A stretch of 64,000 nt of DNA from CAVRAZ01 sp963719135 (GCA_963719135.1 CAVRAZ010000006.1:372001-436000), one strand, 5' to 3'. Positions 1 through 9,543 are shown, counted from the first letter of the stretch. Notes: a model not told the origin generated them from the sequence alone. Numbers and translations: made by a program.

Positions 1-1
1 C

Positions 2-797
2 GCCAGGCTTGCGCCGGTTCAATGCGCGTCTTTCGGACATCCGGAGACTACCGGCATTTCAACCATCGATTACTATGTATCGACGGATCTCTGGGAACCG
101 GAGGACGGTGCGAGCCACTACAGCGAGAAACTGATGTGCCTGCACGACGTCGGATCGGTGGCCTACTATTACAAACCCGACCTGCCCGATCCGCTCAAGC
201 CGCGCGGCGATTTCGGTCTGAGCGAGGACGCGCATCTCTATATCTGCCCGCAGGCGCTGTTCAAGTTTCACCCGACCTTCGACCATATTCTCGGCGAGAT
301 ACTCCGCCGCGACCCGGCGGGAACGGTGGTACTGGTCGACGGCAAATTCAGACGCTGGTCGGAACTCCTCCGCGAACGGTTCCGCCGGACGCATTCCCGA
401 TGTCGCCGACCGCATCCGGTTCCTGCCGCGCCAGCGTAGCATCGACTTCATCAATCTCATCGCCGTTTCGGACGTGATGCTGGACACGACCCACTTTTGC
501 GGATTCAACACCACACTCGAGGCGTTCAGCGCCGGTACACCGGTCGTTACGCTTCCCGGGCGCTTCATGCGCAGCCGTCATACGGCGGCGTTTTACCGCA
601 AGATGGGCATTCAGGAATGCGTCGCGGCGGACACGGACGATTACGTCGACAAGGCCTTACGCCTCGGCACCGATCCCGCGTGGCGCGCCGAAATCCGTGA
701 AAAGATCCGGCACAGGAGCCCGCTGATCTGGGAAGAGGCGGCGGTCATCACCGAATTCGAGCGGGCGTTTGAGGAGATGATGGCGGCGGCTGGCTGA
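2..797 (+). CDS. OGT/SPINDLY-like glycosyltransferase, 5'-partial, frameshifted
   Basis: C-terminal catalytic part of an O-GlcNAc-transferase-like protein. Reading from base 2 gives the family's acceptor-side signature (APVQ, then GHPETTG, then IDYYVS). Near base 385 the reading frame moves by one, and the second half (FLPRQRSIDFINL, DTTHFCGFNTTLEAF, GTPVVTLPG) continues to the stop at 797. Both halves match the family, so one indel separates them. The TPR region would lie upstream of the window. It sits just before secB and a second OGT-like gene. Likely a cytosolic protein glycosyltransferase; substrate unknown. The indel could be a sequencing error or real decay. Confidence 0.75.
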
Positions 798-919
798 CTC
801 AGACTGGCCCCGAAAGTAGTGTAGACTTGCCATCCGGACCATCGGCCCCGGGCCCACAGATCAGGCGCGTGCGTAAGGCATTGGTCCTTCAACAATTAAC
901 GTAACCCCAGGAATCCAAC

Positions 920-1417
920 ATGGCAAACAACGACACCGGCGACAACGAGACCGGAGCGACCCAGTTTTCGCTGGGACGGGTATACCTTAAGGATGTTTCG
1001 CTGGAGGCGCCCAACTCCCCCGACGCTTTCCTGATGGCGGAACAATGGAATCCAAAGGTGACCCTGCAGTACAAGGTCGACACCGCCGATCTGGCGAACG
1101 ACACCTATGAAGTCGTTCTGACACTGACCATTTCCGCGGTCGATGGATCCAAGACGATTTTTCTGGTCGAGATCCAGCAGGGCGGAATTTTTCTCATTCA
1201 AGGCGTCGAGAATGCGGCGCGGCTGGACAAGCTCCTGAACGAACGCTGTCCGAAAATTCTGTTTCCCTACGCGCGCGAAGCGGTGGACAGCCTGGTGGTC
1301 AAGGCCAGCTTCCCGCCGCTGCTGCTCGGCCCGATCAATTTCGGTATCGCTCACAGGGAAAAGCTGGCCGCGCGGGCACCGGTCGAGCCACCGGCGAAAA
1401 AAGAACTGAACAGTTGA
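920..1417 (+). CDS. secB: Protein-export chaperone SecB
   Basis: Cytosolic tetrameric chaperone that holds preproteins unfolded and passes them to SecA. The 165 residues show the family core in order: RVYLKDVSLEAPN near residue 19, YEVVLTLT, FLVEIQQGGIF, and the CPKILFPYARE motif followed by SFPPLLLGPINF. Usual length is 150-165. An AGGA Shine-Dalgarno lies about 8 bases before ATG 920. The stop overlaps the TTG start of the next gene by two bases, so the two are probably translationally coupled. Normally secB stands alone or next to grxC/gpsA, so its position between two OGT-like genes is unusual. Confidence 0.95.
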   Translation: MANNDTGDNETGATQFSLGRVYLKDVSLEAPNSPDAFLMAEQWNPKVTLQYKVDTADLANDTYEVVLTLTISAVDGSKTIFLVEIQQGGIFLIQGVENAARLDKLLNERCPKILFPYAREAVDSLVVKASFPPLLLGPINFGIAHREKLAARAPVEPPAKKELNS

Positions 1418-3642
1418 CCGTCGTGGCCCCTTCCGAATCCGACGACAGGCCGGGGCCGGACGACATGGCGGATGGCACGGCGCAGGGCATTGCGCAGCGT
1501 TTGCACAGGTTGTACCGCGAGGCGGTCGGCCGGCAGGCGGGCGGCGACCTGGATGGCGCGATTTCAACTTACGAGGAAATGCTGCGGATCAAGCCCGGCG
1601 TCGTCGAGATACTGTGCAATCTCGGCGGCGCATTGCATGCGCGTCGCGACTTCACCGCCGCCATCGATCGTTACCGGCAGGCGCTCGCCGTCCGCCCGGA
1701 CATTCCGCAGATCCACTTCAACCTTGCCGGCGCGCTGCAGGCGCTGGGACGCCTCGACGAAGCCGAGCAACACTACGGCGAAGCCCTCGCGCTGAAACCG
1801 GACTACGTCGAGGCCCTGCTCTGTCTCGCCACGCTCGAAATGCAGCGCAGTCGTTACGAACCGGCGCTCGCTCATCTGAACACTGCGCTGGCGCTGGCCC
1901 CCGGCAATCCCGATGTGCTGAATGGCATCGGCCTCTGCGTGAAGGAGCACGGCGACAGAACCCGGGCGATCAGCCATTTCCGGCAGGCGCTGCGGTCCAA
2001 CCCCGATCACTTCCAGGCACTGGCCAATCTGGGCGTGGAACTGATGGCCGCCGGCGCCTCCGACGAGTCGATACGGATCGGCGAGCGCGCGCTTGCACTC
2101 CGTCCGCATGACCCCAAGCTGCTGTTCAATCTGGGCGTCGCGCACAAACGCAAGAGGAACTTCGACGCAGCCATCGGCTGCTTCCGCCAGGCGCTGACAC
2201 TCGACCCGCAGGCGGACTACGCGAGGCTCGAGCTGGCGCACACGCTGCAGGCGGTGTGCGACTGGCGCGACGCAACCTGTTCGATCGGAGCGGCCGCCGC
2301 GCTGATACGGGAAATGCTTGCGGCGAATCGCGAAGGCGACATCGAAACATTCGATGCCCTGTCGCTGCCGCTCGACGCCGCGACGCTCCTGCGCGTCGCC
2401 GAACGCAAAGCCGCCGCCGTCGCCGAACGCGCCGCGCGATTCGTGCGTCCGCTCGACCCACGCGACTATGCCGGCGCGCCCCGGCTGCGGGTGGCCTACC
2501 TGTCGCCGGATTACCGCAACCATCCCGCGATCCAACTGATGGGCGGTCTCTTCAACGCGCACGATCGCGAAAGACTGGAAGTCTTTGCCTATTCGATAGG
2601 GCCGGACGACGGCAGCGTATACCGGCGCCGTACCGAGGCGGACGCCGAACATTTCGTGGACCTGTATGCCGCGTCGCTCGAACAATGCATCGAGCGGATT
2701 CGCGCCGACCGCATTCACATCCTGGTCGATCTGGCTGGTTACACCACGGCGGCGCGTCCCGAGATCGTGGCGGCCCGAACCGCGCCGATCCAGGTCAACT
2801 GGCTGGGGTTCGCGGGCACACTGGGCGGCGACTATTACGATTACCTGATCACCGACCGGATCGTCACACCGCCTTCCGCCCAGTCCTGTTACGCGGAGAC
2901 CTTCGCTTACCTGCCCCACTGCTACCAGATCAACGACGATCGGGAGCGGGCAGCGGCCGCGGTGCCCGACCGAGCGGCGTGCGGACTGCCGGCGAACGCC
3001 TTCGTGTTCTGCTGTTTCAATAACAACTACAAGATCGATGCGCGCGTATTCGACGCCTGGATGACCATTCTGAAGCGGGTGCCCGCCAGCGTGCTGTGGC
3101 TGCTCAAGGGCAGCGAGTTGCAACTGCGCAACCTGCGCGCCGAGGCCGCCCGGCTCGGCGTCGATCCGCAACGCCTGGTGTTTGCCGAACCGCTGGACAA
3201 GGCCGCGCACCTGGCGCGGCACGCGCACGCTGACCTGTTTCTCGACACGCTCCACTACAATGCTCATACCACCGGCAGCGACGCGCTTCGCCAGGGCGTG
3301 CCCATGATCACCTGCCCGGGCCGGCGGTTCGCGTCAAGGGTCGGCGCCAGCCTGCTGCATGCTGTCGGACTGGACGCACTGGTGACGACGGACCTGGAGC
3401 GGTATACGGAAATGGCGGTGGGGATGGCGAACGACAGGGCCGCCCTGTACGGGATTGCTACGCGGTTGCGCGCCAATCTCGCACGCACCAGTCTTCTGGA
3501 CACTCCCGGCTTCGCCGGCAGTCTGGAACGACTTTATGCCATCATGCGGGCGCGTTTCGAGCGCGGCGAACCGGCCGCGCCGATCGCGCCTGACGCGGAC
3601 CGGCTGGCGGCATACGAATTCGGCGGCGCGGAACACCGGTGA
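1414..3642 (+). CDS. TPR-repeat OGT/SPINDLY-like glycosyltransferase
   Basis: 742 residues. About seven TPR units occupy residues 28-280, followed by a GT41-type catalytic region: RVAYLSPDYRNHP from about residue 357 (carrying the family histidine), APIQVNWLGFAGTLG, FNNNYKID near residue 538 (the lysine that contacts the UDP diphosphate in OGT) and DTLHYNAHTTGSDAL near the end. Predicted cytosolic UDP-sugar:protein glycosyltransferase; the target is unknown. The TTG at 1414 overlaps the secB stop; GTG 1423 and ATG 1465 are alternative starts. It directly precedes the exopolysaccharide operon, so a role in surface glycosylation is possible but not shown. Confidence 0.85.
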   Translation: MTVVAPSESDDRPGPDDMADGTAQGIAQRLHRLYREAVGRQAGGDLDGAISTYEEMLRIKPGVVEILCNLGGALHARRDFTAAIDRYRQALAVRPDIPQIHFNLAGALQALGRLDEAEQHYGEALALKPDYVEALLCLATLEMQRSRYEPALAHLNTALALAPGNPDVLNGIGLCVKEHGDRTRAISHFRQALRSNPDHFQALANLGVELMAAGASDESIRIGERALALRPHDPKLLFNLGVAHKRKRNFDAAIGCFRQALTLDPQADYARLELAHTLQAVCDWRDATCSIGAAAALIREMLAANREGDIETFDALSLPLDAATLLRVAERKAAAVAERAARFVRPLDPRDYAGAPRLRVAYLSPDYRNHPAIQLMGGLFNAHDRERLEVFAYSIGPDDGSVYRRRTEADAEHFVDLYAASLEQCIERIRADRIHILVDLAGYTTAARPEIVAARTAPIQVNWLGFAGTLGGDYYDYLITDRIVTPPSAQSCYAETFAYLPHCYQINDDRERAAAAVPDRAACGLPANAFVFCCFNNNYKIDARVFDAWMTILKRVPASVLWLLKGSELQLRNLRAEAARLGVDPQRLVFAEPLDKAAHLARHAHADLFLDTLHYNAHTTGSDALRQGVPMITCPGRRFASRVGASLLHAVGLDALVTTDLERYTEMAVGMANDRAALYGIATRLRANLARTSLLDTPGFAGSLERLYAIMRARFERGEPAAPIAPDADRLAAYEFGGAEHR

Positions 3643-3743
3643 GCGCCGGATTTCGCTTGACCCCCGCAATGCCATCTGCTTCAATCTAAACCCTCGAAAT
3701 CGGCGCTAATTACATGAATAAATTTCAGAAATTCGGAGAAGCC

Positions 3744-4316
3744 ATGAACGGCAGGCAAATAATCACAACCTCCCTGATGCTTCTGGCTTTTTCGCTGTCG
3801 GTGGCCGGCCGTGCCGCCGCCGCGGAAACGCAGCCGGCCTATCAGATCCAGCCGGGCGACGTGCTCGGCATCTCGGTCTGGCGCGAGGACGAACTGACCA
3901 AGGCGGTGCTGGTCCGCCCCGACGGCGCCATTTCCTTTCCGCTCGTCGGCGATCTGATCGTTTACGGCAAGTCGCCACCCCAGGTGGCGAAAGAACTGTC
4001 GGCCAAGCTGAAGCCGTACATTCCCGATCCGGTCCTGACCGTTTCCGTCAACGAGATCAACGGCAACCAGATCTTCGTCATCGGCAAGGTCGCGCGTCCC
4101 GGTCAGTTTCCGGCGACGCGCTACATGGATGTGATGCAGGCGCTGAGCGTGGCCGGCGGCACCACCACCTATGCGGAACTCAACAAGATAAAGATACTGC
4201 GCCGGGAAAACGGCGTGCTCAAGGCCATCCCGTTCGAATACGGCGACGTGGAAAAAGGCAAGAATCTCGATCAGAACATCATACTCAACGCCGGGGACGT
4301 GGTGGTCGTTCCCTGA
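3744..4316 (+). CDS. Polysaccharide export protein, Wza/EpsE family
   Basis: Outer-membrane polysaccharide export (OPX) protein. After a signal peptide (about 28 residues, ending in an Ala-rich stretch) come the poly-export domain (YQIQPGDVLGISVWREDELTKAV, LVRPDGAISFPLVGD) and a SLBB domain (IFVIGKVARPGQFP to the C-terminus). No lipobox cysteine is visible, unlike classical Wza. ATG 3744 is preferred because CGGAGAA precedes it at good spacing; an upstream in-frame ATG at 3714 has no such site. First gene of an export operon with the beta-barrel, Wzz-like, kinase and ATPase genes that follow. Confidence 0.88.
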   Translation: MNGRQIITTSLMLLAFSLSVAGRAAAAETQPAYQIQPGDVLGISVWREDELTKAVLVRPDGAISFPLVGDLIVYGKSPPQVAKELSAKLKPYIPDPVLTVSVNEINGNQIFVIGKVARPGQFPATRYMDVMQALSVAGGTTTYAELNKIKILRRENGVLKAIPFEYGDVEKGKNLDQNIILNAGDVVVVP

Positions 4317-4367
4317 GCGGCGCCGCTTCTCCGATCACGACTCCGCGGCCGATTCCACCCATTCGCC

Positions 4368-5582
4368 ATGCCGGCCACCCGCTACCGCAATCTGGTTACG
4401 CTGGCGCTGCTCCTGGCCGCCACGGGCGCGGGCGCGGCCGAATGGACCATCGACCCGACCGTGCAGTTGAAGGCCGGCTACGACGACAACATCCGCAGCA
4501 CCGCGCACGACAAGATCGATTCGTCGGAAATAACCCTGATACCGAGCGCCACATTCGGGGTCGAGACGCCGCGTTCGGGCCTGAACGGCACCGTTGGGTT
4601 CACCTTCCGGCGGTTTCCCAACGTCACCGGCCTGGACGATAACAACTGGCGGTTCGGCATCAATTCCTTCTACCGGACGGCGCGCTCCGAATTCGGGCTG
4701 GGGGCCAGCGTCATTCAGGATACGACGCTCGATACGCAACTCGAGGAGACCGGGCTGGTGTTCGATCGCAGCAACCGGCTCAGTAAGAGCATCGACCCGA
4801 GCTGGACCTGGATTCTGAACGAGCGCACGCGCCTGCGCGCCGGCTACGACTACGGCACAATCAACTACGAGAAATCGCGCGCCGGTCTGGCCGACTATTT
4901 CACGCACAGCGGTCAGCTCTCGCTGCTCCGCGCCTTCAGCGAACAGGTGGTCGGCAGCATCAGCCTGGCGCACAGTGTGACGGACAGCGACAGCGACATC
5001 CGCTCTTCCAACACCAATCTCCAGGGAGGCCTGAGCTGGCAGTTCAGCGAGACGTTTTCGGCTTCGCTCGCCGGCGGTGGGCGTTATTCGATCACGAAAT
5101 TTCCCGAGCGCATCCCGCTGTTTTCCGGGCCCCTGTTCCTGGGCTACATCGATACCGGCAAGAAGACCCAGGACTCGAGTTCCGGCCTGGTTTTCGACGC
5201 CTCTCTCGACAAGCGCTTCGAACGCTCCGGGTTGTCGCTGTCGGCGTCGCGCAATGTCAACAACACGGTTTCCGGCATCCAGATCGAGGTGACCCGCCTG
5301 GGGGTCTCCGCCAGTCACAATTTTTCGGAAAGGGTCTCGGGCAATGGCGGCCTGAGTTGGTACAAGAGCCAGAGCGCGGGCAAGACGTCGAGCGGCAGCC
5401 TCGATCGGCGCTACCTGTCCGGAACCGCCCAACTCAACTGGAAACTCGCCGAATTCTGGACACTTTCAGCAATTTATACCTATAGTCAACAACAGTTCGA
5501 GTCGACAGCCGATGACGCGATCAGAAATACGGCCTATTTGACCCTGACATACCGCTGGCCTAGAATCGCGGTCTCCCGCTAG
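4368..5582 (+). CDS. Outer-membrane beta-barrel protein of the EPS locus (EpsL/TIGR03016-like)
   Basis: 404 residues with a signal peptide (cleavage near GAGAAEW). Many alternating-hydrophobic strands follow, with aromatic girdle residues and a C-terminal strand YLTLTYRW, as in outer-membrane barrels. The start WTIDPTVQLKAGYDDNI and the overall size resemble the PEP-CTERM-associated barrel family encoded beside XrtA-type exopolysaccharide genes. It lies 50 bp after the Wza-like gene. Likely forms or assists the outer-membrane pore for polysaccharide secretion; the function is inferred from context. Confidence 0.7.
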   Translation: MPATRYRNLVTLALLLAATGAGAAEWTIDPTVQLKAGYDDNIRSTAHDKIDSSEITLIPSATFGVETPRSGLNGTVGFTFRRFPNVTGLDDNNWRFGINSFYRTARSEFGLGASVIQDTTLDTQLEETGLVFDRSNRLSKSIDPSWTWILNERTRLRAGYDYGTINYEKSRAGLADYFTHSGQLSLLRAFSEQVVGSISLAHSVTDSDSDIRSSNTNLQGGLSWQFSETFSASLAGGGRYSITKFPERIPLFSGPLFLGYIDTGKKTQDSSSGLVFDASLDKRFERSGLSLSASRNVNNTVSGIQIEVTRLGVSASHNFSERVSGNGGLSWYKSQSAGKTSSGSLDRRYLSGTAQLNWKLAEFWTLSAIYTYSQQQFESTADDAIRNTAYLTLTYRWPRIAVSR

Positions 5583-5640
5583 TGGTCCCGGCACGGGGAG
5601 AGGGCCACGCGCGCTTCTAGCGCAGTACCCGACGGCGCGG

Positions 5641-7389
5641 ATGGGAATGATGGAAGAACAAGCTCTTGACTTAAAAGATTATCTGGACGCTTTCAAGCGC
5701 CGCCGCGGCATGATCCTGGCGGTGTTCCTGGTCGTTTCTCTGATCGGCGCCGTGACAGCGCTGGTCTGGCCGCCTACCTACCAATCGTCGGCCACGATCC
5801 TCATCAAAGAGCAGGACATTCCGCCCGAATTGGTTCAGTCGACCGTCACCAGCTATGCGTCGCAACGTATCCAGGTCATCAGCCAGATGGTGATGGCGCG
5901 ATCCAACCTGCTGGATATCGTCGACAAGTACAAACTGTACGAGCATGAGCGCGAGCGCCTCACCACCGAGGAAGTTCTGGACGAGATGCGCAGCAATATC
6001 GGGCTCAATATGGTCGACGCATCCGTGGTCGATCCGCGTTCCGGGCGCCCGATGTCCGCAACCATCGCCTTCCGCCTCAGCTTTTCCGGCGAAAGCCCCG
6101 ATCAGGTCCAGAAAGTGACCAATGAGCTGACCACGCTGTATCTGAACGCGAACCTGAAAGAGCGTACGGATCAGGCCAAGGAAACCTATACGTTTCTGGA
6201 CGACGAAGCGAAGCGCCTGCAGGCGAAGATCGGCGAGTACGAAGCCAAACTCGCCGACTTCAAGCTGAAGAATCCCTACACGCTGCCGGATCTCAAGGAC
6301 ACGAACATGCGGATGCTCGACCGCACCCAGACCGAGATGGACGGAATCGATGCGCAAATCCGCGATCTGAACCAACGCAAGATTTTTCTGGATGCCCAGC
6401 TCGCCCAGATCAAACCCTTCGGTGACAGCACGGCGACCGACCCGGAAACCCGGCTCCAGGCTTTGAAAACCCAGTATTACGGACTGATCGCCCGTTATTC
6501 CGAAGACCATCCGGACGTCGTGCGCACGAAGCGCGAAATTGAAGGGTTGGAAGCGGAAACCGGCGCGGTAAGCACCGCCAGCCAGCAACTTGAGCAGGTT
6601 CAGGCGCTCGAGGCCCAACTGGCCACCCTGCGCGAGAAGTACTCCGACCAGTACCCGGACGTGGTCCGGCTCCGGCGCCAGATCGAAAGCCTGAAGAACT
6701 CGCCGACGACGGGAAGTGCGCCGAAACTCGCGCGGGACGCGCACGACAATCCGAACAACCCGGCTTTCATTTCGATCAAGACGCAGATCGAGGCGGCGGA
6801 TGCCGAGATACGTTCACAACAGATCAGGAAGACCAAGCTCGAGACCCGGCGCCAGGATTATGAGGAGCGACTGGCGAAAACCCCGCAGGTCGAGGTCGAA
6901 TTTCGCGCCATCGCCCGCGACTTGACCAACGCTTCCAACAAGTATCAGGAAATCCAGGAGAAACGCACCAAGGCAGGCATGGGCCAACAACTCGAGGAAG
7001 AGCGCAAGGGTGAGCGTTTCGAGCTGATCGAGCCGCCGATCTTACCCGAGGAACCGATCAGCCCCAACCGCCCCGCGATAATGATCCTGAGTATCGTGCT
7101 CGCGTTGGGCGCCGGGTTCGGCTTGGCGTTGCTGCTCGAAAGCCAGGATAACTCGGTCCGCGGCGCCAGATCGCTGATCAACGTGCTGGGCGTCGGCCCG
7201 CTGGCCGAGATTCCGTACATGGCGATCGACGCCGAGGTCAGCCGGCACCGACGGGTCGCGACGGTCCGCTCACTGACTGTGGTCGGTGCGATCGTCGTGG
7301 CCCTGGTGCTCGTGCATAATTTCTGGAAACCGCTCGACGTACTCTGGTACAAAGCGATGCGCAAGGCGGAAGTCATTACCGACACTTAA
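5641..7389 (+). CDS. Polysaccharide co-polymerase (Wzz/GNVR, chain-length determinant)
   Basis: 582-residue inner-membrane protein with an N-terminal transmembrane helix (about 24-44) after LKDYLDAFKRRRG, a long periplasmic coiled coil, the GNVR-type region with PNRPAIM before a helix at about 477-497, and a further C-terminal helix. PCP proteins set polymer length and link polymerase to exporter. The coiled coil holds two copies of a YS-x3-PDVVR-x2-R-x-IE-x-L motif (Tyr286 and Tyr334), an internal duplication. In-frame ATGs at 5641, 5647 and 5650 cannot be separated; none has a clear ribosome binding site. The kinase domain is encoded separately by the next gene. Confidence 0.87.
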   Translation: MGMMEEQALDLKDYLDAFKRRRGMILAVFLVVSLIGAVTALVWPPTYQSSATILIKEQDIPPELVQSTVTSYASQRIQVISQMVMARSNLLDIVDKYKLYEHERERLTTEEVLDEMRSNIGLNMVDASVVDPRSGRPMSATIAFRLSFSGESPDQVQKVTNELTTLYLNANLKERTDQAKETYTFLDDEAKRLQAKIGEYEAKLADFKLKNPYTLPDLKDTNMRMLDRTQTEMDGIDAQIRDLNQRKIFLDAQLAQIKPFGDSTATDPETRLQALKTQYYGLIARYSEDHPDVVRTKREIEGLEAETGAVSTASQQLEQVQALEAQLATLREKYSDQYPDVVRLRRQIESLKNSPTTGSAPKLARDAHDNPNNPAFISIKTQIEAADAEIRSQQIRKTKLETRRQDYEERLAKTPQVEVEFRAIARDLTNASNKYQEIQEKRTKAGMGQQLEEERKGERFELIEPPILPEEPISPNRPAIMILSIVLALGAGFGLALLLESQDNSVRGARSLINVLGVGPLAEIPYMAIDAEVSRHRRVATVRSLTVVGAIVVALVLVHNFWKPLDVLWYKAMRKAEVITDT

Positions 7390-7457
7390 GTGGTGGCGCC
7401 GGCCGGCGCTATCCTCCTGGAACAGACCCTCGACGATCTATCCACGCAGGCACTTCT

Positions 7458-8258
7458 ATGGAACGTATCAAACAGGCACTGGAGCGTGCGCGAGCCGAAC
7501 GCGAAGCGACTGCCGCGCCGGCGATGGCCGCAGGTCCGCAAACCGTTGCCGGGTCCGGTATGCCGCCCGCCGTCGCCTATTCCCAGACCCGGAACGTCAA
7601 GGTTTCCGTCCAGGACCTGGAACGCAACCGCCTGGTCGCCAACCTGGATAACAGCCGCTTCGCCGACGCCTACAAGATGCTGCGCACGCAGGTCCTGCAG
7701 CGCCTCGAGGACAACGGCTGGAACGTGCTCGCCGTCACCAGCCCGGGACCCGGAGAGGGCAAGACCACGACTGCGCTGAATCTGGCGGTCAGCCTGGCGA
7801 TGGAAGTGGGCCACACGGTGCTGCTGGTCGACGCGAACCTGCGTCATCCCAGTCTGCACACCTGTCTGGGGTTGCCCGGCGCTACCGGCCTGACGGACTA
7901 TCTGCTCAACGACACCCCTTTGTCCGAGCTGCTGGTCCACCCGAAGGGCATCGATCACGTGACCCTGCTGCCGGCCGGCCGCTCGATCAGCAACTCCTCG
8001 GAAATGCTGAATTCGCCGAAGATGCTGCGGCTTACCGAAGAGATGAAGACACGCTACCCCGGCCGCATTGTGCTGTTCGACCTCCCGCCGGTGCTCGATG
8101 CGCCGGATACCCTGGCATTTCTGCCCTGCGTCGATGCCGCCCTGCTGGTCGTGGAGGAAGGCCGGACCACGCGCAAGGACACAAAGCGCGCGGTCGAACT
8201 GATGGAGAACATCAACGTACTGGGCACCGTGCTGAACAAGCGACCGGTCCGGCGCTGA
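7458..8258 (+). CDS. Bacterial tyrosine kinase (CapB/CpsD type), EPS-associated
   Basis: 266-residue cytoplasmic BY-kinase. Walker A is SPGPGEGKTTT, Walker A' is VLLVDANLRHPSLH and Walker B is IVLFDLPPVLDAPD. The N-terminus (MERIKQALERARAER) is the oligomerisation motif of CpsD/XrtA-associated autokinases. It should autophosphorylate and cycle with the Wzz-like protein upstream to control EPS synthesis. Oddity: the protein ends NKRPVRR and has no C-terminal tyrosine cluster, so any autophosphorylation site must lie elsewhere. Closely spaced within the export operon. Confidence 0.87.
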   Translation: MERIKQALERARAEREATAAPAMAAGPQTVAGSGMPPAVAYSQTRNVKVSVQDLERNRLVANLDNSRFADAYKMLRTQVLQRLEDNGWNVLAVTSPGPGEGKTTTALNLAVSLAMEVGHTVLLVDANLRHPSLHTCLGLPGATGLTDYLLNDTPLSELLVHPKGIDHVTLLPAGRSISNSSEMLNSPKMLRLTEEMKTRYPGRIVLFDLPPVLDAPDTLAFLPCVDAALLVVEEGRTTRKDTKRAVELMENINVLGTVLNKRPVRR

Positions 8259-8271
8259 GCCACGGAACGTC

Positions 8272-9543
8272 ATGTACGAGCGTTTCTACGGCTTCCGGGA
8301 AAAACCCTTTTCGCTGCTGCCCGATTCCGGATTCCTCTACCTCAGCAGCAAGCACCGCATGGCGCTGACCCTGCTCGAGTATGGACTCAGCAGCCAGGCG
8401 GGCTTCTCCGTCATCAGCGGCGACATCGGCACCGGCAAGACCACACTGATACGCCAGTTGCTCAACGAGATCGACAGCACTATCCGCGTCGGCCTCATTT
8501 CCAACACGCACCGCACCTTCGGCGAGCTGATGCAATGGATCGCGCTCGCCTTTAACCTGCCGCACACGGGCAAGGGCAAGGTGGAACTCTATGAAGCGTT
8601 CGTCGAATTCATTATCGGCGAATATGCAAAGGGCAGGCGCACGGTGCTGATCGTCGACGAAGCCCAGAACATGGCGCCGGACACGCTGGAAGAGCTGCGC
8701 ATGCTGTCGAATGTCAACGCCGACAAGGATCAGGTGCTGCAGGTCATCCTGGTCGGCCAGCGCGAACTGCGCGAGACGCTCCGGCGTCCCGATCTGGTTC
8801 AGTTCGCCCAGCGCATCGGTGTGGACTACCACCTGGAACCGCTGTCGGACCCGGAAACCGCCGAGTACATCCGCCATCGCTGCAAGGTTGCCGGCGGCCG
8901 CCCCGACATCTTTTCCGATCAGGCCTGCGAGGCCGTCTACCAGTGGACGGGCGGCGTACCGCGCCTGATCAACACGCTGTGCGATACGGCGCTGGTCTAC
9001 GGCTACGCCGAACAGCGCGAGCGCATCGACGCGACGCTGGTCGCAGACGTCGGCCGCGACAAGCAGAGCGGCGGCCTGTTTCGGCCGCCGGCCGGTGCGG
9101 CTCATACCGACTTGCCGCCGGCCGCCGCTGCACCTCCGCAGTCGACCGCAGCGACGACCGGACAGCCAGACGCGGAACGGAGCGCACAAAAAAAAAATCT
9201 GACGGTTGCGATCGCGACCGAGTCGGAGCTGTTCCGTAATTATCTCGCCCGCTTGCTCAAGCATTTCGACATCAACGTCGCCGCCACCCTGCCCCTGGGT
9301 CTGCAGGATCTGATCGGACTGCGGGGCCTGAACATCGACGTGCTGCTGGTCGAACTCGACAACCGTCCGGAGCGGCTCGACAGTAACCTGTACCAGTTGC
9401 TGCACCAATGGAATCAACCCGTGTTGTTCAGTGACAGTCTGGACACCAAGGCCAGCCTGGCGAGATCGGATCGCCTGAGCTACGGCCGGGAGCTGTGCGA
9501 CAAGCTCTATGCACTGGTGCCGCACACACGTTACGTCGCGTGA
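8272..9543 (+). CDS. ExeA/TIGR03015-type AAA ATPase with a C-terminal receiver-like domain
   Basis: 423 residues. The N-terminus MYERFYGFREKPFSLLPD is the ExeA-family start. Walker A GDIGTGKT is at 50-57, Walker B VLIVDEAQN near 125-132, and a sensor/arginine-finger region with FAQRIGVDYHLEPL follows, ending about residue 265. A Pro/Ala-rich linker (about 270-305) leads to a domain of about 110 residues (LTVAIATESELFRNYLARLL...) whose alternating strands and helices resemble a response-regulator receiver, without an obvious phospho-acceptor Asp pair. XrtA-linked EPS loci encode such ATPases. A run of ten A bases at the linker/domain junction is notable. The 3' end overlaps the VanZ-like gene by 4 bp. 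Confidence 0.85.
   Translation: MYERFYGFREKPFSLLPDSGFLYLSSKHRMALTLLEYGLSSQAGFSVISGDIGTGKTTLIRQLLNEIDSTIRVGLISNTHRTFGELMQWIALAFNLPHTGKGKVELYEAFVEFIIGEYAKGRRTVLIVDEAQNMAPDTLEELRMLSNVNADKDQVLQVILVGQRELRETLRRPDLVQFAQRIGVDYHLEPLSDPETAEYIRHRCKVAGGRPDIFSDQACEAVYQWTGGVPRLINTLCDTALVYGYAEQRERIDATLVADVGRDKQSGGLFRPPAGAAHTDLPPAAAAPPQSTAATTGQPDAERSAQKKNLTVAIATESELFRNYLARLLKHFDINVAATLPLGLQDLIGLRGLNIDVLLVELDNRPERLDSNLYQLLHQWNQPVLFSDSLDTKASLARSDRLSYGRELCDKLYALVPHTRYVA
9188..9197 (+). other. A10 homopolymer inside the AAA ATPase gene
   Basis: Ten consecutive A residues encode Gln-Lys-Lys-Asn at the junction between the linker and the receiver-like domain, in a gene that otherwise has very high GC. Runs of nine or more A are known sites of polymerase and replication slippage, so the C-terminal domain could be switched off or on. 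The biological role is inferred; the run itself is read directly. Confidence 0.6.

Noticed and set aside
1564..3267. Minus-strand open frame of 567 codons opposite the OGT-like gene
   Set aside because: Antisense shadow; the TPR and catalytic motifs are on the plus strand.
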